NCBI RefSeq assembly: GCF_020921035.1
Contig: NC_063153.1
Coordinates: 15,934,001 to 15,998,000 of the forward strand
Direction: 5' to 3'
DNA length: 64,000 bases
Origin: Rhodamnia argentea
Lineage: Eukaryota; Streptophyta; Magnoliopsida; Myrtales; Myrtaceae
Below the pieces are notes generated by a model. It was not told the origin of the DNA, did not search any database, and saw nothing but the letters and a program-made list of their open reading frames with translations. The translations under genes were made by a program, and so were the position numbers. Every line of letters begins with the position of its first letter. The first letter of the stretch is position 1. Below are positions 39,520 to 51,163 of the stretch, one piece after another.

Positions 39520-42500
39520 ATGATGAAAGGGGAAGTGCAGCTCGAGCCTCCCGGAGTGCAGCGCGCGAGCGACACCGATCCTCTGCTGAAGAGCCAGGAT
39601 GATTCGGCCCCTGGGAGCCCCAGCGAGATTAGGGATGATCGGGATCGCGTCGGCGACGATGATGACGTGGAGGCCGGGGCGGTCCCTTGCTGCCGCATTT
39701 GTCTGGAGAGCGAGTGCGAACCAGGTGGAGCCTTTAGGCTGCACATGCTTCGACTTCCGTTTTCATTTGCAAAATGATGATTCATCAGATGCTTGGACCC
39801 TTAACTTAAACGTGTTAGTAGAACATATAGGATCGCGTTTGAATATTAGATTGTGTTGCATGAGCTGGGAAGATGTTTTGTTTTTTGAGTAAAGGTCAAT
39901 TAATTTGCGTATAGGGTGTTAATTTGATTTTTCCGTAGGGTTTCAGTGTTTGGTTAATGATATTGTCTGTCTTGGTAGTGGTGGTGGGTCATTATTAGTT
40001 AATGTGCCCATTCTGATGTCCAGGTTTGGGGGATTAAATTTGTTGGCTTGATCATGAGAAGTTCAATGTTAGGTTGATAGCTAAAGGATGATTTTACGTT
40101 GTGGATTATCTCATGAAGGTTGCATGACTAATATTCCATAAAATTTGTAGAAGCAGTTGGGCTAAACCTACTACAAGTCCTATTTACTGGATGGTGCGGC
40201 CTTTTCCTGCGCATTGATAATTCTGCTTGACAAAATCTAAACGTGATTGGTGATCTTCGAATTTGCTTGCACCTTGGTCTTTTATAGTTCATCTCTCTTC
40301 TTGATTTGTGATCATTTAGCATCCTTTCTTGTTACTAGATGATGTTTCTGTTGCTCTATATTGTTTTTAAGCCTATAGTCTGATATTAGATTTCTAAATT
40401 TGCAGAGGATGAATTAATCTCTCCTTGCATGTGCAAAGGCACTCAGCAGTTTGTCCATCGTTGTTGTCTTGATCATTGGCGCTCAGTTAAGGTGCTTAAT
40501 ACTGTCTAGACTTTCATGGCCAAATGTGAGTTTGGGATGAGTTCTTTTGATGTGTGGATTTTAATTTATTTTCTATTGTTGATCTGCTAGGAGGGGTTTG
40601 CCTTTTCGCATTGCACGACTTGCAAAGCGCAGTTTCACCTTCGAGTTGCATTGTTCGAGGACAATACCTGGCGAAAAGTTAAATTCAGACTCTTTGTAGC
40701 TAGAGATGTCTTCCTTGTTTTCTTGGCAGTGCAAACTGTGAGTGATCCTACTCTTTTTTCCTTTTCACTTGGAATTGTGATATGTTCTCAAATTTACTGT
40801 TAGCACATCCCACCTCCTCTTTCTCTGGTGGGTGCATTTGTTTCTGTAACAGATATCACATGAATTTGTATCTTCAGACTAATGATACCTCTTTATGAAC
40901 GTATGGTGGGTTGGGTTGTTTTCTTATGAAACTTGTATGAAGGGCTAGTGTTGCTATTGTTATGAATCCATATCCTGGTGTGCCTGATTGTATTTCCGTG
41001 ACGAATGTTGTTGGAAAATGCCACCCCTCTGATAGATGAAGAAGAATTTAAAAAAAAAAAAAAAGAGGAAGAACTTTTTACATAATGTTTTGGAGCTTTC
41101 AGTACTTAATCCTGTCTATGCTAAACTCCACTGAATTTGAATTGAATGAATGGTGAAAAAAATAAAGATGTTTCCTTTGTATTATCATGTTTTTGTAACT
41201 TGTTTCCAGGCAATTTCTATGATTGGTGGCTTTGCCTACATAATGGACAAAGGTGGGTCCTTTAGGAACTCGTTTAGTGATGGGTGGGATCGCATACTGT
41301 CCAAGCATCCCATTCCATTCTACTACTGTATAGGTAAACTGTCCTCACTCATGATCTTATTGCTTGTTTTGGCTGGCGATTGAAGTATTCTCCTTATTTT
41401 CTTGCCATTGCTGATATTGTGTATCCTGCAATAGCATATTTTCTTGTAGCTTTAGTATCAACTTCTGATGAATTCTGGTATTGAAATCAGCTTATAGAAG
41501 TATTGTTGGCTTCCGGATTTCTCTCATAGTTCATAAAATGGTTTGGAGGTTCTCTCAAACCAGCCTCCAAAGTGAACTGAACATATTGATTTGGAAAAGT
41601 CCATCCTTCAAACCAGATCAAATCAATAATATCAAGAAGTCAAATGAAACATATAACTTTTGACTTTTTTTTTTTTGGTTCGGCTAGGATTGAAACCTTT
41701 TTCATCAAGTTGAATAGGAAGTTTAGCAGTAAACTGTGTACCTTGAATGTACTATAGAGATCATAAGAAAATGCATATTTCTTCATAACCATTGAGCCAA
41801 AGGAGTGCAATCACAATCAAATTAAAGTGTGTGTCTGTAAGATAGGAAAAATGTAGTCTAACAAATGCATTAGCATAAAGAGCATGACAGATGTGAATCC
41901 ATCAATAATGGTTTACCTGAGAAATAAAAACTTCTCCTTAGATAGTGTAGCTTATACGAGGAGCTCATCTCATCAGGACTAGCTTTTGTTGCGATTAATT
42001 CATCTCCTAAACTTACAGGTTAATTTGGTTTGAATTTATGGGTTTTGGGCATGTGGACCGTAACGATACAAAGTATCAAAACCAAACTGATAATATGATA
42101 TCCTGTACTTATTTGTTTTATGTTTTCTTTTGTAATGCCTGCACTACCAGATATCTTTCGAGCATCATGTTTCAGCTCTTCCAAGTGGAGCAGGTTTTGT
42201 CTTAAAAACATAGTTAAATAACTGCGGACTTTTCATCACATGTCAAGTGAATTTGATCCTTTGAGGTTCTAATTTTATTTCGGCTTCACAGTGTGCTAAA
42301 AACATTTGTTCTTGTCAGCTATGCCGCATCCAGACACAGTTTTTCCCTTTCTTTGTGGTGATCTGCTCTTGTTAATGCCTCTTTTCGAAAGGAAACATCT
42401 CTTGGCATTTGATATGTTCTCACATGCTGTTGGTATATGAGAGATATATGCTATATTCTGGTAGGAGTTTGCATAACTGCATTCTTTTTCATCTTGGTTG

Positions 42501-43253
42501 AAATGCCCAACTAAAAAGGTCATTATTGGTATTATTATTTTTTTGTCAAAACTAAAGGTCATTACTGACTGGCCAGACTTGTTACTCATTTTCTGATTGT
42601 GTCCATTGATTCTGCAGGAGTACTGGCATTTTTCGTGCTGCTTGGATTCTTTGGACTTATATTGCATTGTTCCTCCCTAAATGGCAATGATCCAAGGATG
42701 GCAGGGTGCCAGAACTGCTGTTATGGGTGGGGCATCTTGGACTGCTTTCCAGCATCTATGGAAGCTTGCTTTGCTCTTGTTGTCGTATTCGTTGTGATCT
42801 TTGCGATCCTTGGCATTGCCTATGGTTTCCTGGCAGCGACTATGGCCATCCAAAGGATCTGGCAGAGACACTACCACATCCTTACAAAGAGGGAACTCAC
42901 TAAGGTACAAGTTGAGCAATTTATTTATTTTCTAAACTATAGTCCTAGATGAGAAATTTGATGCTAATATTGTCAAAATGTCTTTGGAACAAATACTGTT
43001 GCTAGTAGCTCTGAATGTTAGATGGGGTTATGTTTACGGTTCCCATTTTGCTACCTGCAGTCACAAAGTCTTCAGCTCCAAGCTTTTAGCTGGCCTATTG
43101 AGTTTCTCAATTAAGGTCTTGCTGCTTATGGTCCATGTTCAATTTCTTAAAATTTCGCAGGAGTACGTAGTGGAAGATCTTCGAGGCTGTTATTCCCCAC
43201 CTAAGTTGGATCCAGAACATGAAGAGCGGCTACGAATTCTAAAGCTCTTGTAA
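39520..43253 (+). CDS. RING-CH (MARCH-type) membrane E3 ubiquitin ligase
   Basis: Likely membrane-anchored ubiquitin ligase. Six exons: 39520-39724, 40406-40491, 40591-40737, 41210-41333, 42618-42904, 43161-43253. All junctions are GT-AG, and the joined frame gives 313 residues. An acidic N-terminus with a dileucine-like DPLL (20-23) is followed by a C4HC3 RINGv finger: Cys58, Cys61, Cys76, Cys78, His86, Cys89, Cys105, Cys108, with the family CMCKGTQQFVHRCCLDHWR block. Three hydrophobic segments follow (about 137-155, 187-205, 238-262). The C-terminus carries YVVEDL and an SPPKLDPEHE stretch that recalls other plant members of this RINGv subfamily. Substrates are unknown. Two ATGs stand in tandem at the start, and I use the first. 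Intron 4 (about 1.3 kb) contains nothing I recognise. Confidence 0.92.
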
Positions 43254-46200
43254 TATTTGCAAATCTGACTTGCAATAAGCATGCGGACCAAACTTATAAT
43301 CCTTTTTGCAGACTTCCTGTTTTAATGGAATTCCTTTCTAATTTATTGTCACACCAGTTATCGTCCTATTGTTTTCATTTTGCACATGTTTGCCCTTATC
43401 GGTGTCCTCAAGGAAGCAGCAATTAGTACATGACAGCCAAAGCGCTCTACTCATACTATTTCATTCGTCGATCGATGAACTTTTTGTGTTAACATAGAAC
43501 CTCTTCTGTCACCGAGATTTCCCTCGATTGAAAAGTAGCGTCTTGTGCTGGGATTAATTGTAATTATTGCTTATTTCGAGTCAGTTTTAGATTCCAAGGA
43601 CAAGCATTGCATGCGAATGTAGGATTGCATGAAATGGTTTTCTTAGCGCAAAGCTTCGTGTTTTTTCTCCCTCCACAGATGAGACTGCAGAGAGAGATGT
43701 AGAAGCTGCGCCTCTCTTCTTTCACCTTGTTCATACAGAGGAGCGATCATCGCATTCCAAGGTATGATTCATGTGTTCGGCCAAAGTAGCATGAAAATTT
43801 GATTAGGCGCAAAATCTCAAGAAGTTTTGGGAAACAAATTCTGCCCAAAGAACTAGTGGGGCTCTAGGGAGGATTGTCCGAAACCACGTTTTAAATCCGC
43901 AAAGAACGTGGTTGGACTAATTGATTTCAATTAACAAATTTCCCCCAATTTGGGTGAACATTTTGTTTGGTATTTTGAATCAACTTTGATATGCTTTTAC
44001 TTGCCGAATTACGAGATCTGAGGACATGTTTGTTTCGGAAAAAAAGAAATTCATGATAAAAGTAATACTTTTCGAGAAATTTGGAAAAATATTTTCTTCC
44101 ACTTTTAGGTTAGGAAATTCATTTTTCCGCCCTAATATATCCCTCTGATTAGGAATTCGGGTATGGAGTTGAAGTTGCAACATTAACCAACGGGTCATCC
44201 TAATTCATTCATACTACGGATGTCATGCAACGTTCGCGATCACTTTTAAAAAAATGCACACATTGCACGTTCCGCCCAACTAACATATCTTCTCTCTCTC
44301 TCTCTATTTTTGTTGCGTCTGTCTACTCTGCTAGGCTGTGTCTCTCTCAGTCTGGTTTCACAAGGAACGGCCCTTTTCTTTTCTTGGGTACAAAGAAAAC
44401 CTGTTGGCATTGCCCCTTAAAACTCACCATCAGCACACCCCAATATTGGCCGGCTCCCCCCAGGACAAAAGGCCGTCTCTCCCATTGTATCTGACTCACC
44501 ATTCTAGTTTTGGCCAAAAATACCAGCTTCACATGGAAATACCGTCTCTCCCTCCTGAGTTCTCACAATCCTTTACTTGTCCCGTCCTCTTTGGATGTTC
44601 TTCAGGTTCCTAAAATCGTTTTGCGGGACAAATCACATCTGTTCTTGAAAAAACAAGAAGAAGAAGAAGAAGATGTATTCCCATTCTGGACATGGTTTTA
44701 TCGGATCCAGACAGCCGTCTAATCTAATGCGATATACATATGAGGAGAATAGTGGGTAAACTAAGAAATCTTTGTGGTTAAGCCGCACCTGCGTTGTCGC
44801 GAGATTTGTACACCAAAGATGTCTGTTCCGCTGAGCTACTCAATTATCGCTAGACGTTTGTCGTGGCCTGAATCGAATTGAGACTCGCCGCGAAGCAATC
44901 GCAGGGTTTGACAATGTAGAGATATTGATATGTCGTGTTATCTTAGTTGTGATTGAACTTCAGTTTTTCCCATTTAATCCATGAAGGACGTCGTACACTA
45001 TTTGGGAATAACGATCCTTATCGACTAAGCAAAATGCTGCTGCTATATAAGTTCAGAATAATGGTCTCACTCAGCGGCAGCAGCAGGAGTTTGTTTTCCT
45101 ATTTTCACGTACTTTTTTTTCTGTAAGTCCTATAATTAGAACAGAGCTTCTAGAATGGAAGGCATTATACCATGGTTTATACAATTAAAGACAGGAATTT
45201 TAAGCATAGAACAGCATGAACTCGGCTTGCGTGGGCCAATGACAGGACGCCGTGTGGCGGCGGGATTCAGCTTCGATTGCTACAAGCTGTATATATTTTC
45301 CTTTTGAAGACATTGCTGCCAACTCGCGCGCTATTCATCATTGGAAGGAGAGAGAAAGCGAGGGGGAAGAAGAGAGAGAGAGAACCGGACGCTGCCCAAG
45401 CACTAGCTAATAATCTGCCAGGGCAATACGAAATTACCAGAAAAAACAATGAGCGGACAGTTCCTTTTTTTGCCCATAATAAACTTCACGTTCCTCTCTT
45501 TCCCCTTTTTTTCCTGTACCTTTTGGTTTTGCATGTCTTGAGGAACATTGTTACCGGCATCCTGACACGTTCTTGATTTTCATCGGTGGGTAAGACGCCG
45601 ATCACCCTCCTATTGATCGGCGTCGAATTTCCGGGTACGTGAAATTTTTCCAGGGTGATTCTCGATCCGTCTTCTCATCTTGTCAATCTTCTCGAGTTTT
45701 GAGTTTTCATTGTCTGATCCGCGACGGATGATGGCGCATTTGTAGGCACAAATCTTGTTCTGTGCAGCATTGGAACATTCATGTCACCACATGCAATTCC
45801 TAGAAAAGCTTCTCTTTTTAACGTTTTGTCTTTGTTTTAGATTTCTTCAGTTGTTTGTGAAATCTTCAAGGTCTAGATGCATGATACAGGACAGATCATG
45901 CATTCTGATATGAACGAATTGTAATAAGCATCTCTCTGAGATGAGGATCTGCATTCGACGGACAAAATGATAACAGGGGTGTCTTCATTGGCATTTCCAC
46001 CTTCCTCAATTATTCATATCTTCTCCAAGATCAATTTTTCGAAATACTTTTTCGCTTGACTCTCCAAGTTCATCCAGCGACATTTTGGTATGGTTGTGGG
46101 AATAAGTAAATCACAGAAACAACCCTGCATCCATTTTTATTGCTTAATTTAGTTTTCAAACACATCAAGCCATGAAAGAAAACTGCAAGGAAAAAAGCGG

Positions 46201-46702
46201 ATACAAGATCTTCATTATGCTTTCCATCTTGGCTTGGCTGATGTGAAATGTGAACCTTACTGATTGTTGTTGATTACAATCGCCATCTGAATTCGATGTG
46301 CTTCATCATTCTTGTTGTCTGGACTAGTGAAAATAGAAGAGCGACTGAACTTGGCATTGGCTTTCCTGCTGGGCCCTGCATTAGCTCTGCTCAGCATTCT
46401 TGAGTGTCAAAGTAATTTTTGCTTGAGGTTGAAGGACTAGAGACTCTTATGACGAGAGCATAAAAAGTATTATTTACACGTTAGTTCTGATGTTGATTAC
46501 TTCTGGTAGCCCAAACAAGGGGAAAAAGAAGCCATTGCACAAATGAAGTTAAATGTAGTTGTCGAAGGGTTCTCGTCCCTCCTTGTACATCTCCAGACGA
46601 TAAAAGTAGTCAGTCGACTCAACAGCATGGATATGCATAACATCAATGTTTATTGTTTGACTGTTCTCTTCCCTATCTGATTCATCTTTTGGCAAATTCA
46701 GC
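43254..46702. other. Between the RING-CH and BOR genes
   Basis: The first part should be the RING-CH 3' region. Around 44778-44856 is a tRNA-related segment (separate entry). Near 44020-44140 a GTTTGTTTCGGAAAAAAAG segment resembles a decayed MITE end. From about 45240 the sequence becomes leader-like and probably includes spliced 5' untranslated exons of the boron transporter, because the first coding exon begins one base after an acceptor-like TTCAG at 46701. No other protein gene was recognised. Confidence 0.45.
44778..44856 (-). repeat. Possible tRNA-derived SINE remnant
   Basis: On the minus strand TAGCTCAGCGG (44828-44838) is a near-perfect RNA polymerase III A box of tRNA type. It is followed by CAAATCTCGCGACAACGCAG and then GGTGCGGCTTAACC. 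No clear B box (GGTTCGANTCC) at the right spacing and no acceptor stem were found, so this is not a functional tRNA gene. A SINE or tRNA pseudogene fragment is the best reading. Confidence 0.3.
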
Positions 46703-49700
46703 ATGGAAAGCATAAGAACTCCTTTTAGGGGGATTACACAGGACCTTAAAGGAAGGAAAGCATGTTACAAGCAAGACTGGGCTAGTGGAGTTTGCTGTGG
46801 AGCCAGGTAGCGTTTCAGCACCTGCTTGGCGCAATAATTCTTGACTTATCTTTGGAAATTTAGCGAATCATCAAATCCTGTTCGGTTTGGTCTATTTCAG
46901 GATCATGGCTCCAACCACCTATGTCTTCTTTGCATCGGCTCTTCCCGTTATCGCATTCGGTGAACAGCTTAGCAGAGAAACCGGTAACTTGTCTTGTCTT
47001 TCCCTCTACTATGACGATAATCCTCACATTTCTTCTAAAAGCTCTCTGCTTCTTCAGATGGAAGTCTGAGCACCGTTGAGACTCTGGCTTCGACGGCCAT
47101 ATGTGGCGTCATACACTCAATCTTGGGAGGTCAGCCACTGTTGATTTTAGGAGTGGCGGAGCCTACCGTTATAATGTACACTTACTTGTACAGTTTCGCT
47201 AAGGGTCGGCCTGATCTTGGGAAAGAGCTATACTTGGCCTGGGCAGGATGGTAACGAGAATCACCCTCTTCTATCATCATTCTCTACTACAAAGTTGAAT
47301 TATTCACTTCTTATTAAGGCCAATAATGTCCTTGTAGGGTCTGTACTTGGACCGCTCTCCTCCTCTTTCTTCTCGCGATTTTCAACACATGCAAGATCAT
47401 TACCAAATTCACGAGGATTGCCGGGGAGCTGTTTGGTATGTTGATTGCCGTTCTGTTCGTTCAAGAGGCCATAAAGGTAATATCTGCATTAACTAAAACA
47501 GACCTTTCTCTTTAAGTTATAAGGAAGATGTTGCTCTGAACTTGTACTGATCTCCGAAATTTCAGGGGGTAATTAGTGAATTCCACGTTCCTCATGCCGA
47601 AGACTCATCTGCCGAGGAATACCATTTCCAATGGCGGTACGTGAACGGGCTCCTTGGGATAATATTCACATTTGGCTTAGTTTGTACTGCTTTGAAAAGC
47701 AGAAGGGCGAGGAGCTGGCCCTATGGCACAGGTATGTACGTTCAGTGAAGAACGGAAGCATTCAATTAAGACATCACTTGTCTTTCATGAGCTGAAACTT
47801 TACGCTTGTTAAAATCAAGGGTGGTTCCGAAGCTTCATTGCGGATTATGGGGTTCCGTTAATGGTGTTAATTTGGTCGGCATTGGCATTCAGCGTGCCGA
47901 AGGCAGTTCCGTCTGGAGTCCCCAGGAGGCTATTCAGTCCTCTACCGTGGGATCCGGCATCTTTGCATCATTGGTCAGTTATCAAGGTACGAATGGATCT
48001 TCAATAGCGCTGATTGATTTATATTTTTGCCTGGACATGTAAACAAAGAGGAGAGTTTGTTCGTTTTCCGAATGGCGACTGTGCCAACATGACTGCAAGA
48101 CTCGTCTTGTTGATTTGTAGGATATGGGCAGGGTCCCCCTGGCCTACATTTTCGCTGCTTTCATACCAGCCGTGATGGTTGCCGGCCTATATTTCTTCGA
48201 CCACAGCGTTGCTTCACAAATGGCTCAGCAGAAGGAATTCAACCTCAAGAATCCATCTGCTTACCATTACGACATACTTATTCTTGGGGTTATGGTACAA
48301 AACCTAATCTGAGGAGCTCCTTCTGGTTAACTTAACTGAAATGCCGATACACATATATCTGCAGCTTCATGTTCTTTTCCCCCCTCTTTTTGTACTGTAG
48401 ACTTTGCTCTGTGGATTGATTGGACTTCCACCATCCAATGGCGTCCTCCCGCAGTCCCCTATGCATACTAAGAGTCTGGCAGTTCTCAAGAGACAGGTTT
48501 GTCGATGCACAAAAGAAAGAATTGCGCGTTTTCATTAGGAACAATGACACAACCGGTCAATGCAGCTCTTGTAATCTCTTGGAAATTTTCAGTTGATCAG
48601 AAAGAAGATGGTAGAGAGTGCCAAGGAATGCATGAAACAGAAGGCTAGCAAATCCGAAATATACGGGAAGATGCAGCAGGTGTTCGTGGAAATGGACTCT
48701 ACTCCTGTTGTAAGTCCTCTTGTCGTGAAACTGACACTGCCTGATACCGGATCCTTATTTTTCTTGAAATGTATCGACGAGGAAGACAAATTTGTTTAGT
48801 ACCCCTGTTTAGATCTTAATTGAGATAATGAAATGTACTTCCCTTTTCCAGCCATCAGTCGCTAAAGAGTTAAAGCAATTGAAGGATGCCTTCATGAGAA
48901 GTGAAGACAAAGACAATGTGGATGGTGAATTCACGAAGCACATCGACGCGCATTTGCCTGTCCGGGTCAACGAGCAAAGAGTTAGCAACCTGTTGCAATC
49001 GCTTCTCGTGGGTGCATCGCTCCTAGCCATGCCCGTGATAAAAAAGATACCCACATCGGTTCTCTGGGGTTATTTCGCGTACATGGCGATCGACAGCCTT
49101 CCTGGAAACCAGTTCTGGGAGAGAATATTGCTCCTTTTCGTCGCCCCGCGACGGCGATACAAGTAAGTCACCGCCTAACGGTCATCTGCCATGCCACCTT
49201 CACTGGTTCAATGCTATGCCTTCCTAGTTATTTAGGAAATAAATGTTACAGGCAGTTTCTGTGTCTAAATTCTCATTAGAATTGTAAAATTAGTGCAGTG
49301 TGATCATTGTTAATGCCCTGGAAATGTAATTCACAGCATCACAGCTCAACTAAGTCCTTTCAACCTACTGACAAAACTGAACGAAACATTGAGATGATTA
49401 GTAATTGAGCATTTCCCCGATTGTCTCACTGACATACTAATGAATCCTCTTTACTTCAACCAGGATATTGGAAGGAGCACACGCTTCATTCGTTGAGTCC
49501 GTGCCTTTCAAGTGGATTGCTGCTTTCACGCTTTTCCAGTTCGTGTATCTTCTAGTATGTTTTGGAGTCACTTGGATACCCGTAGCTGGAATATTGTTCC
49601 CGTTGCCGTTCTTTCTTCTAGTAAGCATAAGGGAGCACATACTTCCCAAGTTCTTCCACCCGCTTTATCTTCATGAGTTGGACGCAGCTGGCTATGAAGA

Positions 49701-50418
49701 AATTCCTGGTAATGCCCATGGCAGACATGGGGTCTCACTCACGGTATGTACATTTTCTCTGCAATTACCCTGCACTAGTCATCTCGACACGGGAACGATA
49801 CTATGACATACAGAATACAATGATCCCGAATTATGCTAGGCAGAAGTGCTTTATTTATTCGCATGAATTGCAGCGAGCAACACTTTTGACTGTCCTCTAT
49901 TAGCAGGGCGTAGATCGAGAGTATTCCGTAGAAGAGAATGATGACATGGATATATCCGATTCAGAAGTGTTGGATGAGATTACCACTAGCAGAGGAGAAT
50001 TGAAGCTTAGATCAGTAAGCTTCGATGAGAAATTCGTTCAGGTAAGTGCGAAATGTTGTATTAATGTTCTTCGTGACGGCCCTCTCAGGCCATTTGTAGG
50101 AGACTAAGAGCTGAGATACACTTGATGAGAGGCTTGGTCACCCGTAACAAGACAACAGCTTTAACCACGAACCGATAAAATTTGGAACAACCTGGGAAAA
50201 CAACATTGAAGTCAATCTCTCGCGCTTAATTTTTTTCAACTGTTTCTGATGAACCTGCTGAATCCATTATGAAGATGAGAAGACGATATACCTCTTCCTA
50301 ATTAAATTGCTGTTAACTGCTTGTGAGTTTTCTTCTGACAGCAAGTCTTACAGAAATGCTTGAACTTCTGTCATTGCAGGTTTTCCCAGAGGATGAGGAA
50401 CAACCAAGAGATTCTTAA
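46703..50418 (+). CDS. BOR4-like boron (borate) transporter
   Basis: Plasma-membrane borate exporter of the SLC4-like anion-exchanger family; BOR proteins load boron into xylem or expel excess. Thirteen coding exons: 46703-46806, 46901-46983, 47058-47250, 47338-47476, 47566-47731, 47820-47986, 48121-48294, 48401-48496, 48593-48709, 48852-49162, 49464-49743, 49907-50041, 50380-50418. All junctions are GT-AG, and the joined frame gives 667 residues. The small first exon encodes the conserved PFRG..DLKGR..CYKQDW start. Later blocks include [54 protein letters not shown] and [17 protein letters not shown], all family hallmarks. About 10-12 hydrophobic segments are present. The [15 protein letters not shown] and [14 protein letters not shown] blocks fit the Arabidopsis BOR4 side of the family better than BOR1 by recall, which would suggest boron efflux and tolerance. 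Convergent with the AKT1-like gene. Confidence 0.93.
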
Positions 50419-51163
50419 CTGGAAGAGTTGGTTCTTTCCTCTGTCAATTCTTGTGAACTAAAGGCACAAAAAGAGTATCTTCTTCTTCATGTCCCTCTCC
50501 CCGATGTCAAACGGGGGAAGTAGCAGCACGCTCTTAGATGACATTCTTTCGCCAGCTTTTCAGAGGGTCCGAAAATGTTGCCAGAAAATGTATCTTGTAG
50601 ATAGACATTGGATTCTTTTATCATGTTATGTACACTAAATCATTCATCAATAATCTCTCTCTCTCACACGCACGAAAAAGATTCACGTCTGTATGTGGCA
50701 TTTATTTTAAGGCACTAAGTTCATGACATCATTGTATTATGCTTTCCCTGATTGTTGTCGTGGTTTTGCCGAGCTGGATGGCTCTTAGAGGAGCAAGGTC
50801 ATCACAGGGAAGGATGAATTGTCGATTGAAGTAGTCATGACCAGCGAAAGGTACCACACAGAAGGTTCGAGTGCATAAGCAGCAGTCAAATAGCAGGAAA
50901 AGAATGCTCTTTTGTTTGTCAAAAACATGTACTTGGCTGCTAGAAACAAATAGAACAAGCGAAGTTTGGTATAACATGAATTTTCTTCAGATTTCACACA
51001 TTTAACAGGCAGGGAAGAGTATATGTACAGTTCCTTGCATTGATTCATGTAAAAAGAGTGAAAGAACATGAAGAAAACAATGGAAACATTCATAACAGAC
51101 TCCCCATTGGACTAAGATGCTGACATAGATACTGATTCGGAAGGACAAACACTATGCACTTCC
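50419..51163. other. Convergent 3' ends of the BOR and AKT1-like genes
   Basis: The two stop codons face each other across 745 bp. A short CT run lies at 50655-50664. Both 3' untranslated regions and poly(A) sites must lie here, and overlapping transcripts are possible. No gene was recognised. Confidence 0.6.

Noticed and set aside
42978-43253. Alternative longer last exon of the RING-CH gene
   Set aside because: The frame is open upstream of 43161, but the consensus acceptor TTCGCAG at 43160 and family similarity support the shorter exon.
46549-46560. AUG-stop (ATGTAG) upstream of the boron transporter, resembling the boron-sensing minimal uORFs of NIP5;1 and BOR1
   Set aside because: It probably lies in an intron, because an acceptor sits just before the start codon at 46703. 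The transcript is unknown and a single ATGTAG is expected by chance.
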